A stretch of DNA of 64,000 bases from Filobasidium wieringae (Eukaryota; Basidiomycota; Tremellomycetes; Filobasidiales; Filobasidiaceae). A program made the translations under genes and the position numbers. A model generated the notes under the pieces. That model worked only from the letters and a program-made list of their open reading frames with translations, ran no database searches and was not told where the DNA came from. This document shows, in pieces, positions 43,308 through 54,911 of this stretch. Within the stretch, counting starts at the first letter, position 1, and each line of letters starts with the position of its first letter. The stretch covers positions 1-64,000 of the forward strand of contig BCIV01000010.1 in assembly GCA_001600055.1 (NCBI GenBank). Direction: 5' to 3'.

Positions 43308-44972
43308 ATGTCCATCTTGGTACCCCTCCTCCTTCCCGGTATCGTCAACGCGACCGCAAACGTCGGCAAGTGATCTCACCGCGTTCGATCCGTCGAACAT
43401 GTAGCTTACCCATCAAGAACCCGTACAACGACAGCTCTAGGTATAACCAATGCGGTACAAGGAACCAGTTCCAACGTATCCCTCAAGATCGGGAACAGGG
43501 TGTTCACTACGAACACGCCTTTTCCTTTCGATAAGCTCCCAGCTGAACTTCGGATGGAGATCATCCTCTGGGCGTTGGAGATGAGTCGAGAGTGAGCGTG
43601 ATCCTACAGGCTCATCTCTTTCATATAAATCTGATCACACCCCATCGCTCTATAGCCTGATCATACCACCTATGGACTTTGTTCCTCCCTTCAACCCTCT
43701 TCGTCCCGGAGCCCAATACATTCCAGCGGGATCACACCATAACAACCCTCTCGATCCGCGTAACCCGCACTACCGATCGATCGTGGGGGAAGCGACCTCT
43801 GCCAACGGATACCCACTGAGTGTTTGGAGATGGATGTCATTGAACTCTGAGTGGAGGGACGTGGTACGCCGTCAGCTATGGAAGCGGTGCGTGATTCAAG
43901 GGCAGCACAAGTAAGTCTCGATCGGGGCACAGTCGGTTAAGGGTCCTGGATGTCAATCGATTGATGAGTGGTAGATACCGTACGATTGAACGTATGATGG
44001 AGAGGAAAGATTTCGATCTGTTCAACTATGTGGAAGAATTGGAGCTCCATCAGGGATTCGGGGAACCTACCACGCTCTGTAAGCTCTGTCCGGACTGTCT
44101 TGGCGCGCGTAAACCGAGCCTCATCCAGCTCGTCTCTTTTGTCAGATACCTTCCTGCGACATCCTCAACTGACGAATCTCACGAGCATCTCCATCCTCCC
44201 CGTCTACCCCTTCTCTCCCGATCCGTTCGAGAACATCCTCGCGCCGTTCGATTTCGGATTACAATTGATCCCCGTCCCCACGCCCGATTCGCCCCGATTG
44301 AAACACTTGGCGTTCGGGTTACCTCTGGAGTTGACCACGAATGCTGCGGGGAGACAACATTTGAGACGGATCGCTCCTGAGAAACTGAGCGTGACCGTGT
44401 TGAGGCCCAACGTGTCTCTATTTGAAGAGCTCAGGGATGGGTTGAGCGGGACGATAGAGATCTTGAGCGTGAGGTACTTGGCAGTATCCATCGTCAGGGA
44501 CCTCATGGATCCGGCCATACTCGTCAACCCGATCCTGGACGCGTTCAAACATGTGCACCTGCACTTGCCTTCCCGAGCTCATCCGATCCTTTGCCACCCC
44601 TACACGGGTCAGACGGACAGGGGGATGAGCATGAGCGATCGGGTGGTTGAGATGATCCAGATGGATGAGGGGAGGAGGAAGAGGTATACCGTCTGGGTCG
44701 AGCATGTCAACAACGGGTTCAACGCGGACATGACGAAGAGGGAGGAGATGGTCTTTCAACCCGAGATGTCTGTGGAGGAGATCCTCGCTGCCGAAGAAGA
44801 GACGAGGAGGAGACTGGAGTCGAACGAGAAGGAGGAGGGAGAAGGGGGGAAGAAGGATAAGGGGAAACAGGCGGATAGGGAACGAGATATGGACAAGACG
44901 TGGGAGAGGGAGACGAATTTGAAATTACTAGGTGGATTGATCTCGTTGAGGTTGGAGAGTAAGAAACGTTGA
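43308..44972 (+). CDS. F-box-like protein
   Basis: Exons were read as 43308-43338, then from about 43405 to 43591, from 43656 to about 43911, and onward. Joins give MSILVPLLLPAYPSRTRTTT, then KIGNRVFTTNTPFPFDKLPAELRMEIILWALEMS, an F-box core. The next parts, LSVWRWMSLNSEWRDVVRRQLWKR and DFDLFNYVEELELHQGFGEPTTL, fit the usual F-box-to-repeat layout. A 67-nt intron after TTL restores TFLRHPQLTNLTSISILPVYPF, an LRR-like phrase. The C-terminus is Glu/Arg/Lys-rich (EEILAAEEETRRRLESNEKEEGEGG) and ends LISLRLESKKR*. Likely a substrate adaptor of an SCF ubiquitin ligase; target unknown. Exon limits before 43402 are tentative. Confidence 0.65.
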
Positions 44973-45265
44973 GCGTGTGGGCGTGAGGCGAGAGACCTGA
45001 GACGTGGAGGAAGTGTACGGTGTAGCGATGAAGGTTGTATGTCCCCGGTCTTGTACACTTTGTAGCTGATATACGAACCCATACCCGGTAAACCCGACCG
45101 GGTGAGTGAGAAAGCTTCCGTGAAAACCGACAGGCCGGATGCTGATTTGGTGGAAACCAAGCTCGAGCCGATTTCCTCGACTTGACCGTTTTCACCAGGA
45201 AATTGGGATTTCCCCTTCGTTCTGCCAGAATTTGTCTGTCACTGCCAGCTGCCAGAGACTTCGGG

Positions 45266-47104
45266 ATGGACGGTATCAGCGCTTCCCCTTCGTACGCCAT
45301 CGAGCTGGATTCGTTATCAGGGAGCAAGACGGCGAGGGACGACAGTCCCGCTCCTCTCCGACGTACCCTCGACGACGGATCGTATGGGACCGGAGCGGAA
45401 GCCCAATCCCTACCCCCCGTCGATCGGGGGAAAGACGCTTGGTTCTTCTTGGGTAGTTGTTGGTTATTAGAGGTGAGCCCCGGGAGGCTGGATGATCGCG
45501 GGGGAACGCGAACGGAACGTTCATACTGAAACGACAAACGTCCTCGTTCCAGTTGATGTGTTTCGGCCCCGCCTTCTCTTGGTCGGTATTTCAGGACTAC
45601 CTCCAGTCCTCCCCCTCTTCCCCCCTGCTATCGGAATCCAGCGTGACCATCTCGGCCATCGGGACGTTACTCTTCTCCATGCTCTATTTCGCACCGGCCA
45701 TCGTCCGGCCGTTCTTCGGGTGGAAACCTCATTGGGCGAGGGGGACGATGTGGGTCTGCCTGTTCGCCGCCGTGGTTGGGTTGGTAGGTGCCAGTTTCGT
45801 CTCCACCGGTGGAGCCCTGGTCGGGCTGGTCGGGCTCTTGGTCGGGATTAGTTGTGGGATCATGACCAGTTCGTCCCCGCCCTCCTCTTCGTCTCCCGTT
45901 TACAGCTCCCCCTCGACTGACTCATCTGATGATGGAACGGATATCCGACTCTATAGCCCCCTACATCCTCTGGCTCCCACAATGGTTCATTACCCGTCGA
46001 GGCCTAGCGATGGGTCTAGCCTTCTCCGGTGCAGGTCTAGGCGGTCTCCTCTTCCCCTTCATCTTCTCCACCTCTCTCCGTTCCCTCGGCTTGTCTTGGA
46101 CGCTACGGATCTGGGCGGGGATCTTGGTCCTGGGTGCAGGCCCGGCGTTGGTCGGTATCAAACCCCGATTACCTGTGGTGAGACGGGGAAGGGAGGGGAG
46201 GGACGAGAGGAGAGGGAGAGGGAGGGGGAGATCGGTTTGGAACGGGATGGGGTATTTGTTCAGTTGGTTATGGTTGACCAACGTGAGTCCGTCTCGTTGA
46301 ACGTGGGGGAGCGGAAGGTGTGCGGGGACTGATGCGAGAGAGAGGTTGTACAGGCGATGTTGACGCTGACCGCATCGGCGGGGTACTTTGCCATCTCGTT
46401 CTACCTGAATACGTATTGTACGAACTTGGGGTTGAGTAGTGCCGGTCAGTAGCTCAAGGTTCACACCCGTCGAACGGATAGTGGATAGAGAAGGCTGATG
46501 GGGGCGTGTTACGGGTTGTAGCTTCTACCGGTGCGGTCTCCGCCTTCAACGCGGCTAGTCTGGTAGGGGAGATTTCGGTGTGAGTCCCGACCCGATTGAC
46601 AAAGTTCGCACGTGAACTGATGGACGGGACGACGTCAGTGGCTACCTATGCGATCGATTCTCCTACACCCTGATCATCTTCAGTATCGGGATCATCGGCA
46701 CCCTAGCCTCTTTGCTCCTCTTCGGACTGGCCCATTCGTTACCCACCGTCCTCCTCTTCACTCTCATCTTCGGTTGGGCGGCCGGATCGTACTGCGCCAC
46801 CTGGCCCGCGAGCGCGACGGATTTGGCTAAACTCAAGGGGATCCAGAGTGCGGACGTGATGCTGAGTTTCACCGTGATGAGGGGGTTGGCGGCGATCATC
46901 GGTCCTCTCGTCGCGGCCAAGCTGTACCGCCCGGAGCTGAGCGACCAGGTGGTGACGTTCGGGTCGTTCGGGTTCGGAGGGTTGATAGGGTTCGTGGGTG
47001 GATGTATGGGGTGTGTGGTGCTGCTGGGTGTGGGGGCGGAGATGGCGAGGCGGATGAGTTTCAGGGGGAAGGAGGACGATTCGTTGAGAGAGAGGTTGCA
47101 GTGA
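45266..47104 (+). CDS. MFS transporter, monocarboxylate-permease type
   Basis: Exon 1 is 45266-45472, then exons from 45553. A short hydrophilic N-terminus precedes about twelve membrane segments: DAWFFLGSCWLLELMCFGPAFSWSVFQDYL, ISAIGTLLFSMLYFAPAIVRPFF, MWVCLFAAVVGLVGASFVSTGG, LVGLVGLLVGISCGIMT joined to PYILWLPQWFITRRGLAMGLAFSGAGLGGLLFPFIF, WAGILVLGAGPALVGIKPRLP, then AMLTLTASAGYFAISFYLNTY, FNAASLVGEISVGYLCDRFS, TLASLLLFGLAHSLPTVLLF and GLIGFVGGCMGCVVLLGVG. The phrase WFITRRGLAMGLAFSGAGLGGL is the MCT-type TM4-5 signature. Fungal members carry monocarboxylates, riboflavin or similar acids; the substrate is not predictable. First of four collinear plus-strand genes. Confidence 0.85.
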
Positions 47105-47487
47105 CGCGCCGCGCAGGGTGGAATGTACTTGAACATGTATCTCGAGGGAATGATCGGCGTGCGTTGGCACTCGGAGCTGGGGACATGGACGGTCTGGACC
47201 ACCTTGCAGCACCCTGAGCTGGCCTATGATCCCTGAGCTGTGGCCATGGCCAGCACTGGCTGTCGAAGAGGGAAGTGGCCCAGCTGTGGCGGCCAAAGTC
47301 GAGCAGTGAGAGCGATCAACGATGTGTTTTGGGCGCTGAGACGTGACGGAAACCGAGGGGAAACACGTTCAAAGGAGAGAAACAGCGCGATATATCACTC
47401 GAATCACCCTCCAAACATCGCCACTCACCGCAACCCACCTCATCCCACCTCATCCCATTCCACACACTCCCCTCCCCTCCCCTGACA
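47105..47487. other. Spacer, MFS gene to exo-glucanase gene
   Basis: 383 bp. Right part is C-rich (repeated CATCCC/CACTCCCC) and probably the 5' UTR of the glucanase gene. Confidence 0.45.
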
Positions 47488-48412
47488 ATGCTACCCCACG
47501 TCCTACTCCCACTCCTCACTCTCCTCGTGTCCACCGCATCAGCCGCTCCGACGGACCAAACGAACCTCACCAGACGAGATGGCAGTGTCAACCTCGGGTT
47601 CCCCTATGGCGACCAGAAAGTCAGAGGTGTCAATCTAGGCGGCTGGTTGGTCCTCGGTGAGTCCTCCGCTCTCGTCCTTCCCTCGAGTGGAATCGATCAC
47701 GTTCCGTTCGAAACGAGCTGAACTAGACGAACTCGTACTCGTACCCCTCATCGTCATCGCGTACTTCAGAACCGTTCATCACTCCCTCCCTGTTCGAAAA
47801 CCTGGACGAGAGCGTTATCGACGAATACACTTTCGGGCAGAATCAGGATTACAACACTGCCGTTTCCGCTCTGAAGGATCATTGGGATACCTGGATCACC
47901 AAGGCGGATTTCGAGCGGATCGCGGCTGCGGGTCTTAGTGAGTCGTTCAACATGTTCTGTTCTGGATTTGGTTGTTCGAGTGACTGATCACTGTCTGAAC
48001 CGAACCTCGCAACCTTACTCCTCGTCCTCGATTTTCACTCCCCGACCCACCTTCCCATGACCTCCCACCGCAGACCACGTCCGCCTTCCCATAGGTTACT
48101 GGGCCTTCCAACCCTCCCCCCCGTACATAACCGGTCAAAAAGCCTACCTCTACTCCGCCATCCAATGGGCCCGGGAGACCAGTCTCAAGGTCCTCATCGA
48201 CCTTCACGGAGCGGAGGGTAGTCAGAACGGGTTCGATAATAGTGGACAGAGGGGGAGTGCCCGGTGGGCCGAAGATGGGGGGAGAGTGGAGAGGACGAAG
48301 GGGATTGTGGAGCAGATTAGTAGGGAGTTTTCGGATGAGAGGTATTTTGGGGTGGTTACTGCTATTGTTCGTCGGACCCTGTGCTTTTCTTACTTGGGGG
48401 ACCCGTTCACTG

Positions 48413-48497
<85 letters not shown>

Positions 48498-49405
48498 GCA
48501 TCACCCCCACCCCACAACCAGGCGATCCTAAACGAACCAGCTTTCTACCTCAACGACAACCTCTTACAGGTCGGGAAACAATTCACCATCGACGCCTACT
48601 ACGCCGCAAGGTACCCCTGGGCCAGTCAAGGATCGGGCAGTTCCAGTGGACTCTTGGTCGTCTACCACGATGGGTTCCAACCTAGTGAGTCCATTCGAGT
48701 CGGGTCCCAAAGATGTCTGGAAATGAAAGCTGAGATGTGTGCGGGTCTCGCCACGCTCGATAGGTACTTTCTGGAACGGGATCTTCAACTACCCCTCCGC
48801 CGCCGACCTCGCCCTAGACACGCACATCTACCAAGTATTCTCTACCCCCGAAGTATCCCGGACCTGGGGGGAACACCTGACCAGCGCCTGCGAATCGGGT
48901 TCCAACCTGAGGAACGCTCCGAACTGGCCCGTCGTGGGGGAATGGAGTCTCGCCGTGTACGATTGCGCACGTTGGTTGAACGGACGTGGGATCGGGGCTA
49001 GGTATGATGGGAGTTACCCCGGGAGTGGGTATGTGGGGACTTGTGGGGATGGGAACACCGGGGATGGGTCTGGGTTTTCAGAGTCAGTTCAGGAGCGGCT
49101 TGGGGGACGAGGAGGACGAGACTGATTCGATTTGATCCCTGTGGTAGCGAGTACAAGACGTTTTTACGTGATTTCTACGACACTCAGGTCCAGACTTGGG
49201 AATCCAACGGTCAAGGTTATTTCTTCTGGTACGTCCCTTCTCGGCCCTCTAATACCTTTTCATCCTACTGACCTCTCCACGTACGCACGCACCACACAGG
49301 ACCTGGAAGACGGAGAACGCAGCAGAATGGTCCTACTCTCACGGACTCGATGGAGGTTGGATCCCCCAGGATCCCACTCAGCATAACGCTTACAAGTGTT
49401 CCTAG
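47488..49405 (+). CDS. Secreted exo-beta-1,3-glucanase (GH5, EXG1-like)
   Basis: Signal peptide MLPHVLLPLLTLLVSTASA, then the GH5 start [25 protein letters not shown]. Further blocks are [47 protein letters not shown], the acid/base Glu in AILNEP, LLVVYHDGFQP, GTFWNGIFNYPSAADLALDTHIYQVF, the nucleophile Glu in VVGEWSLAVYDCARWLNGRG, and GYFFWTWKTENAAEWSYSHGLDGGWIPQDP. The product is YKCS*. These enzymes release glucose from beta-1,3-glucan in the cell wall or from outside sources. At least seven introns. The intron before AILNEP contains an 81-bp (CT)n run. Its donor is ambiguous between two GT sites near 48350-48370, changing a few residues before NEP. Confidence 0.92.
48415..48495. repeat. 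(CT)40 microsatellite inside the exo-glucanase intron
   Basis: 81 bases of uninterrupted CT alternation, lying in the intron between FGV and ILNEP. The run is the pyrimidine-rich part upstream of the 3' splice site. Confidence 0.97.
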
Positions 49406-49830
49406 GGACGCTTTGGAGTTGGCTCGATAGATGCTCGCCTTGCATGTCGATCGTACGACACCCCCCTTCCCCGTCTCCCGCTTTCTCGGCTGGATTTTGG
49501 ATACCCCTCTTTGAACCTCTTGATACACTCGCGGTCGATACGATGAGACGATCGGGGATGATATGTAGCGTAGATGATTCAGTGTAGATACCCTCGATTC
49601 CTTTCTCCTGTCCTGTTCCTGTTCCTGTTCCTGTTGCTTGTGGTTGATAGTTGAGCGATATACGAATTCATGGATACCCTTTCAGTTTCGATCGATGGAA
49701 GCGCGTTGGCGTTGACCTGGACTGAATTGAACATGAACGTACTACGACTTTCGTTCGCTCGACTGCTTCTCCTCGAATCGACCGATTGACCTGCGATCCC
49801 TGGACTACTATACCCCATCTACACTTTATA
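49406..49830. other. Spacer with a 6-bp microsatellite
   Basis: 425 bp between the glucanase stop and the decarboxylase start. (TCCTGT)4 at 49611-49634. No gene seen. Confidence 0.55.
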
Positions 49831-51471
49831 ATGACCATCAACGTCGACCCTACCTTCAAGGCGTCCGAAGTGGACAGGGCGATCACCCACGTCCACCAAG
49901 CCGCTATCGATTGGCTCGGTAAAGCCGGATCGGATATCGACCTGTATGGACAACCGGATCGATTCCAGCCTTCCGATAAGAAGGGGATCACCAGTGAATT
50001 GACCCCCGATCAGATCGCTAGGGAATTACAGATCACTTGGCCCGATTCACCTGCGACTTCCAACGATACCTATCTATCCACCATCGATCGGGTGTTGGAA
50101 CATTCGGTAAACACCTCGAGCCCCGGGTTCATGGATAAACTCTACTCCTCCCCTAGTGCCGGAGGGATCGCAGCGGATCTCACCCTCTCCGTCCTCAACA
50201 CGAATTCTCACGTCTATACCGTCTCCCCCGCACTGACCGTCATCGAGAAGGCCACCGGGAAAAAACTCGCTCACACGTTCGGACTGACGGGTGAGCTTTC
50301 GGGAGGGGTCACCTGCCCCGGCGGAGCGAGTGCGAACAGTATGGCCATGCTCGTAGCGAGGAACGTCAGGTTCCCTCTGGTCATCTCGGAAGGCTTGGCA
50401 GGGCTTCCCAAACGATTGGCAGTGTTTACCTCGGAAGTATCGCATTACTCTGTCATGGCTGCCGCTCAGAATTTGGGACTGGGTAGTAAGGCTGTGAGGA
50501 AGGTCAAGAGCGTCGGAGATGCTATGGATGTCAATGATCTACGAGCACAGATGGAACGGGCCGTCAGGGACGGACAGGTACCTTTCTTCATCGCTGCCAC
50601 GGCAGGGACGACCGTCCGAGGAGCATACGACGATTTGAAATCCATCTCCCAAGTCGCTCAAGAATTCAACGCATGGTTCCACGTCGACGCTTGTTGGGGT
50701 GGAGGAGCGATGTTTTCTTCAACTCATAGATGGAAGATGGACGGTTCCGGGTTGGCGGACTCCATCTCCTTCAACCCACATAAGATGTTAGGAGTCCCCT
50801 TGACTTGTAGTTTCCTACTAGGGAAGGATTTGAGGACGTTCTGGGCGGCCAACCGGTTGGAAGCTGGGTACTTGTTTCATGGGGATGATGAGCTTGCGGA
50901 AACTCGTGCGGTCCCTAACGAGCAAGCGGATGACACGAACAATGTGCAACAGGACGAGGATAATTCCAATTGGAGGACATCCAGTATGATCCGAAACGCA
51001 CCTCATCCTGACAAAGTATTCGATCTCGCTCAATTCACCACTCAATGCGGTCGTCGTCCTGACGCCCTCAAGATGTACATGCATTGGCAGTACCGTGGAG
51101 CAGAAGGGATGGCAGCGGACATCGATACCGCTTTCACCGGTGCTAAAACGCTCATGAGGCTGGTCAAGCAGAGCCCAGTCCTGGCCGCTCTGGAAGGAGA
51201 TCGTGATCCTCCCTGCGCCCAAGCCTGTTTCTACTACTGCGGGGAGGGCGGGAGGAGAAAGGTGGAGAAACGAGTGACAAGGGAGATCGTGAAGAGGCTG
51301 GTTCCTCTTGGATGGATGACGGATTATGCCCCGGGGGCTACAAAGGAGGAAGAATATTTGAGGGTGGTTTGTAATCGGCTTTCAGAGGAGAGCGTGGTCA
51401 GGAGTTTGGTCAGGGATGTAGAACGAGTGGGACGAGAGGTTGAGAAGGAGTTTTTCGGGATGGACGAGTAG
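49831..51471 (+). CDS. PLP-dependent group II decarboxylase (glutamate/cysteine-sulfinate decarboxylase type)
   Basis: A single intronless ORF of 546 residues beginning MTINVDPTFKASEV. Group II landmarks are SSPGFMDKLYSSPSAGGIAADL, PALTVIEKATGKKL, GVTCPGGASANSMAMLVARN, FIAATAGTTVRGAYDDL, the cofactor Asp in FHVDACWGGG (about residue 286) and the Schiff-base Lys in FNPHKMLGVPLTCS (about residue 318). WRTSSMIRNAPH and TQCGRRPDALKMYMHWQYRG follow. This matches the GAD65/CSAD-like family, which decarboxylates glutamate, aspartate or cysteine sulfinate. Substrate cannot be assigned from the sequence. The start was chosen at 49831 because the upstream in-frame ATG (49786) adds a non-conserved 15 residues. 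It lies between two glucosidase genes on the same strand. Confidence 0.9.
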   Translation: MTINVDPTFKASEVDRAITHVHQAAIDWLGKAGSDIDLYGQPDRFQPSDKKGITSELTPDQIARELQITWPDSPATSNDTYLSTIDRVLEHSVNTSSPGFMDKLYSSPSAGGIAADLTLSVLNTNSHVYTVSPALTVIEKATGKKLAHTFGLTGELSGGVTCPGGASANSMAMLVARNVRFPLVISEGLAGLPKRLAVFTSEVSHYSVMAAAQNLGLGSKAVRKVKSVGDAMDVNDLRAQMERAVRDGQVPFFIAATAGTTVRGAYDDLKSISQVAQEFNAWFHVDACWGGGAMFSSTHRWKMDGSGLADSISFNPHKMLGVPLTCSFLLGKDLRTFWAANRLEAGYLFHGDDELAETRAVPNEQADDTNNVQQDEDNSNWRTSSMIRNAPHPDKVFDLAQFTTQCGRRPDALKMYMHWQYRGAEGMAADIDTAFTGAKTLMRLVKQSPVLAALEGDRDPPCAQACFYYCGEGGRRKVEKRVTREIVKRLVPLGWMTDYAPGATKEEEYLRVVCNRLSEESVVRSLVRDVERVGREVEKEFFGMDE

Positions 51472-51733
51472 ATGTGATACCCCTTTTTTGTACCTGTACC
51501 TGCATGAACGAGAAGGGGACCCTTGTCCACCTTGACGGTGTGTCTTGCCATCTGAATACGAGGCATATGGCATCTTCCGATGTTGACACTGGCTCTTCGC
51601 TAGCAATTGTGGTGGACGGAGGCGGAGTCCGGACGGGCGAAGCGGCGTTCGGCGTTGATTTCGGGTCTATATAGGGGAACACACGCTCACACAGTGTTCA
51701 CCCACCGCTTCTTCCAGTAACAAGCCAACCACA

Positions 51734-53659
51734 ATGCCAGGAGACATCATCACTTCAGACCCCTCGTACGCCCAGGTGCTACCGAGAGAATTCACATATG
51801 GGTTCGCCAGTGCTAGCTACCAGATCGAAGTGAGCACATCGAGGTCTTAAACACCGGCTATGATCTGATCGTTGGCTATCTACAGGGAGGCCATGATCAA
51901 GGTGGCAGAGCCCCTTCCATCTGGGACGAATTCTTCAAGGGTAAAGAGATCAACGGGAACGAAGCTGTAGACTCGTATCATCTCTGGAAAGAGGATATCA
52001 ACCTTCTCAAGCAGTACGGAGCGAACGCCTATCGGTTCTCCATCAGCTGGAGTCGTGTCAAACCTCTAGGAGGGAAAGACGATCCTATCAACGAGGAAGG
52101 TATAGCTTATTACGATAACCTCATCAACGGACTTGTAGAAGCTGGGATCACGCCATGGGTGACGCTGTATCACTGGGATATCCCTCAGGAACTCGAGAAA
52201 CGTTATGGAGGATGGCAAGCGGACGATGTCTCCCTGATCGTGGAGGATTTCAAAGCGTACGCGAAGCTATTATTCGAGCGTTACGGCGATCGAGTGAAGA
52301 ACTGGATCACGCTCAATGAGGTGGGTCGTCTCCCTCTCCTGCCCGCTGAACGAACAGCTGACCTGCCGCCATCATAGCCTCATATCTTCACCTCTCTGTG
52401 CGGGTTCGGCATCAAACCTCAATGGAACAAGACGACTGATCCATGGAAGTGAGTTCGACTCTGGCACCTACCTTTCATCTCCATTCCAAACTCATTTCCA
52501 TTACTTGCTACAGAACTGGCTATTCCCAGATCCTCGGTCATGCACATGCGGTTGACTTGTACCGAAAAGAGTTTCAAGCTAGTCAAAAGGGCCAGATCGG
52601 GATCACACTGGTTCGTTATGGATTCCCCAACCTTAACTCTGTGATGTTACTGAATCGAAACGATCCCGTGCATCAGAACTGTGACTGGAGTGAGCCATTG
52701 GACGAGTCAGAGGAAGCGAAGAGGTCGTCCAAAAGATATCTCGACCTGGTGATCGGATGGTTTGCCGATCCGATCTGTAAGCACCGTCATTCACTGAACC
52801 CTCTTCCTAATCGCGGTCACCTGAGCGATTACGAGCAGATCTAGGACATCTCAATCCGACTCTGAAAGCGGAATTGGGTGATCTGTTCCTCGATTTCACC
52901 ACGGAAGAATGGGCTCTGATCAAGGGTAGTTCAGACTTGTGAGTTCACCTGTCTAGTCATTCTAGCTTTCGCTCATCCGTTAGGTTCCAGTTTCGGTTTG
53001 AACCATTACGGGACGTCTTACGCTCTTGGAAAGTCGAAGCCATTCGCAGGTGCCGAACCTCTCGGCCTGATCACTGGGTGCGAGGAGAACACGTATGAGA
53101 AGGATGGGAAACCGATCGGTCTGAAGGGACATAACGGTCATCCTTACACTGGTCAGTCCGACTCGTATTTACTCGAGATATGAGGATACTGATCCCCCTT
53201 CGATCGTTCATCTACAGTCCCTTGGGGTTTCCGGAAACTCCTAAGACACCTGCACCAGAGATATACGAAACCCCTAGGTCTGCCTATCATCGTCACGGAG
53301 AACGGGTTTCCCGTGGAGGACGAGGGTAAATTGGAAATCGCGGATATCATCAATGATACGGCCCGACAAGCCTTCTTCGAATCGTACCTGAAAGAACTGA
53401 TCGAAGCCGTAAGGGATGATGGGATTGAAATGTCAGGGTACTTTGGTTGGTCGCTCTTAGAGTGAGTCTCCATCCCTTGCACTCGTGTTCTGGACCAGGG
53501 CTGATTTCCGAATGCGAGGAAAGCAATCTCGAATGGGTCTTTGGGTATGAGCCTCGGTTCGGAGTGACACATGTGGACAGGGAGAACGGCTTTGAACGAA
53601 CTCCCAAACGATCGGCTTTCTTGGTCAAGGAGATTATGGAGCATGCGATCAAGAGGTAG
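51734..53659 (+). CDS. Beta-glucosidase, glycoside hydrolase family 1
   Basis: About nine exons. GH1 blocks: LPREFTYGFASASYQIEGG, SIWDEFFK, DINLLKQYGANAYRFSISWSRV, ITPWVTLYHWDIPQEL, acid/base Glu in WITLNEPHIF (split by an intron), GLNHYGTSY, nucleophile Glu in [43 protein letters not shown] and the end TPKRSAFLVKEIMEHAIKR. It hydrolyses beta-glucosides. No signal peptide is visible, so it is probably intracellular and acts on imported oligosaccharides. It follows the decarboxylase by 262 bp. A TATA-like TCTATATAG lies about 65 bp upstream of the ATG (51734). Confidence 0.93.
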
Positions 53660-54194
53660 CTATAGCTATAGCGAGTATTGTAAACGGACATCAAGTCGGG
53701 ACGGAGAACCGAGTCTATCTGTAGTTCAAATCATGTATGTCTTCATGCAGAGCCTGCGACTGATGTGCACGACTGTGGTCATTGAACCGTGTCGACCTTG
53801 AGAACGTCGAGTCGCGACGGATCGAGCGCTCACTACGAACGTCACAATCTCGACGAGTCCACACGTACGATCGTGGTGGTATGGTAGACTCGATGGCCAC
53901 TCCATCCAAAAAGCAAACGCAAGACGACAGGTACAGATGTTTATGAGTATTAGATATTAAATGCATCACTACAGCCCAAAAGAGTGTACAGGGTCGTCTT
54001 TTTCTCGGTACGGTACGGTGCGGTGGCGGGGACGGCGGCGGGAAAGAGGTAGAGAGGTAAGGGATTTCCGTGCGTCCGTCCGTATGAGAAGAAGGGTCAT
54101 TATGGTTGTTGTGGTTGTAAGACTATGAGGTGTGTCGCCCGAGCAAAGAGGGGGGGGGAGAGAAATTGGGAAGAAAAGTGTCCGAACGATCCAT
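53660..54194. other. Convergent intergenic region
   Basis: 535 bp between convergent genes (GH1 and the small secreted protein). No gene seen. A G-rich run at 54150-54159. Confidence 0.5.
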
Positions 54195-54911
54195 CTATTG
54201 CTTGAACTTGGCGATGGTCCCTGCGATAGCACCGCCATGTACCTGTTCGAAAACCGCCTCCGCCGTCTCCGTCACATTGGCACACCCGACCAACTCCCAG
54301 CTGATATAGGCGTCTTTCCCCTTGGCGCTGACGCTCAAGAAATCCTGAACGCCCGAGACTTGGGTCCCGTAGATCGCCGGGGTCCCGACGAGGGTGAATT
54401 GTTGGTAAAAGATGGGGAGGTAGGGGGTCGATCCGGTGGCGGATCCGACGTTTACGTTGAGACGTTCGGTGAGGGTTAGACCGAGAGTGGAGAAGGTCCG
54501 GGTGGAGCCGGGGTAGTTGGCTTTCCCGGTGGTGGACTGGGGAGGAGCACGGAGGTTAGTGTCAGGACACGAGTGAGGAGCGGAGATGAGAGGGGACGTA
54601 CGAGGAGCTGGAATCCCTGCCAATCGACGTTGGGGAAGTTCCCGATGTACTGCCAGACTTGGGATGGCGAGGTGTTCTGATTAGGTTTCAGGAGCGAGGT
54701 CAGTCGGTGTAGCGTAGCTTGATGATGAGGAGTTTGTACTCACGGGGACGAGTCCATCGTTATGAGCGTGGAACAGCTGAGAACCCCTGGGACAGACGAT
54801 GTCACCGACGATAGAGGAGAGGGAGACGGTAGGGGAGGTAGCGGGGGCGGCGGTGGAAGAGCCGATGAGGGAGGCCGCGAGGGCGAGGACGAAGGATTTG
54901 ATGGCAACCAT
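54195..54911 (-). CDS. Small secreted SRPBCC/START-like protein
   Basis: Three exons joined as DGLVP/NTSPSQVWQYIGNFPNVDWQGFQLL/STTGKANYPG. The N-terminus MVAIKSFVLALAASLIGSSTAAPA is a signal peptide. Mature part is about 170 residues. Predicted helix-grip fold features are SQVWQYIGNFPNVDWQGFQ, then alternating strands (RTFSTLGLTLTERLNVNV, FYQQFTLVGTPAIYGTQVSGVQDFLSVSAKG, AYISWELVGCANVT), and a C-terminal helix (AEAVFEQVHGGAIAGTIAKFKQ). That order (short helix, sheet, long C-terminal helix) is typical of polyketide-cyclase/Bet v1-like ligand binders. Secreted members in fungi are of unknown function. Family placement is by pattern, so it is tentative. Confidence 0.6.

Noticed and set aside
48242..48685. 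147-codon ORF with a Ser-Leu repeat
   Set aside because: The repeat is translation of the (CT)n intron run; the ORF is a read-through of an intron in the glucanase gene.
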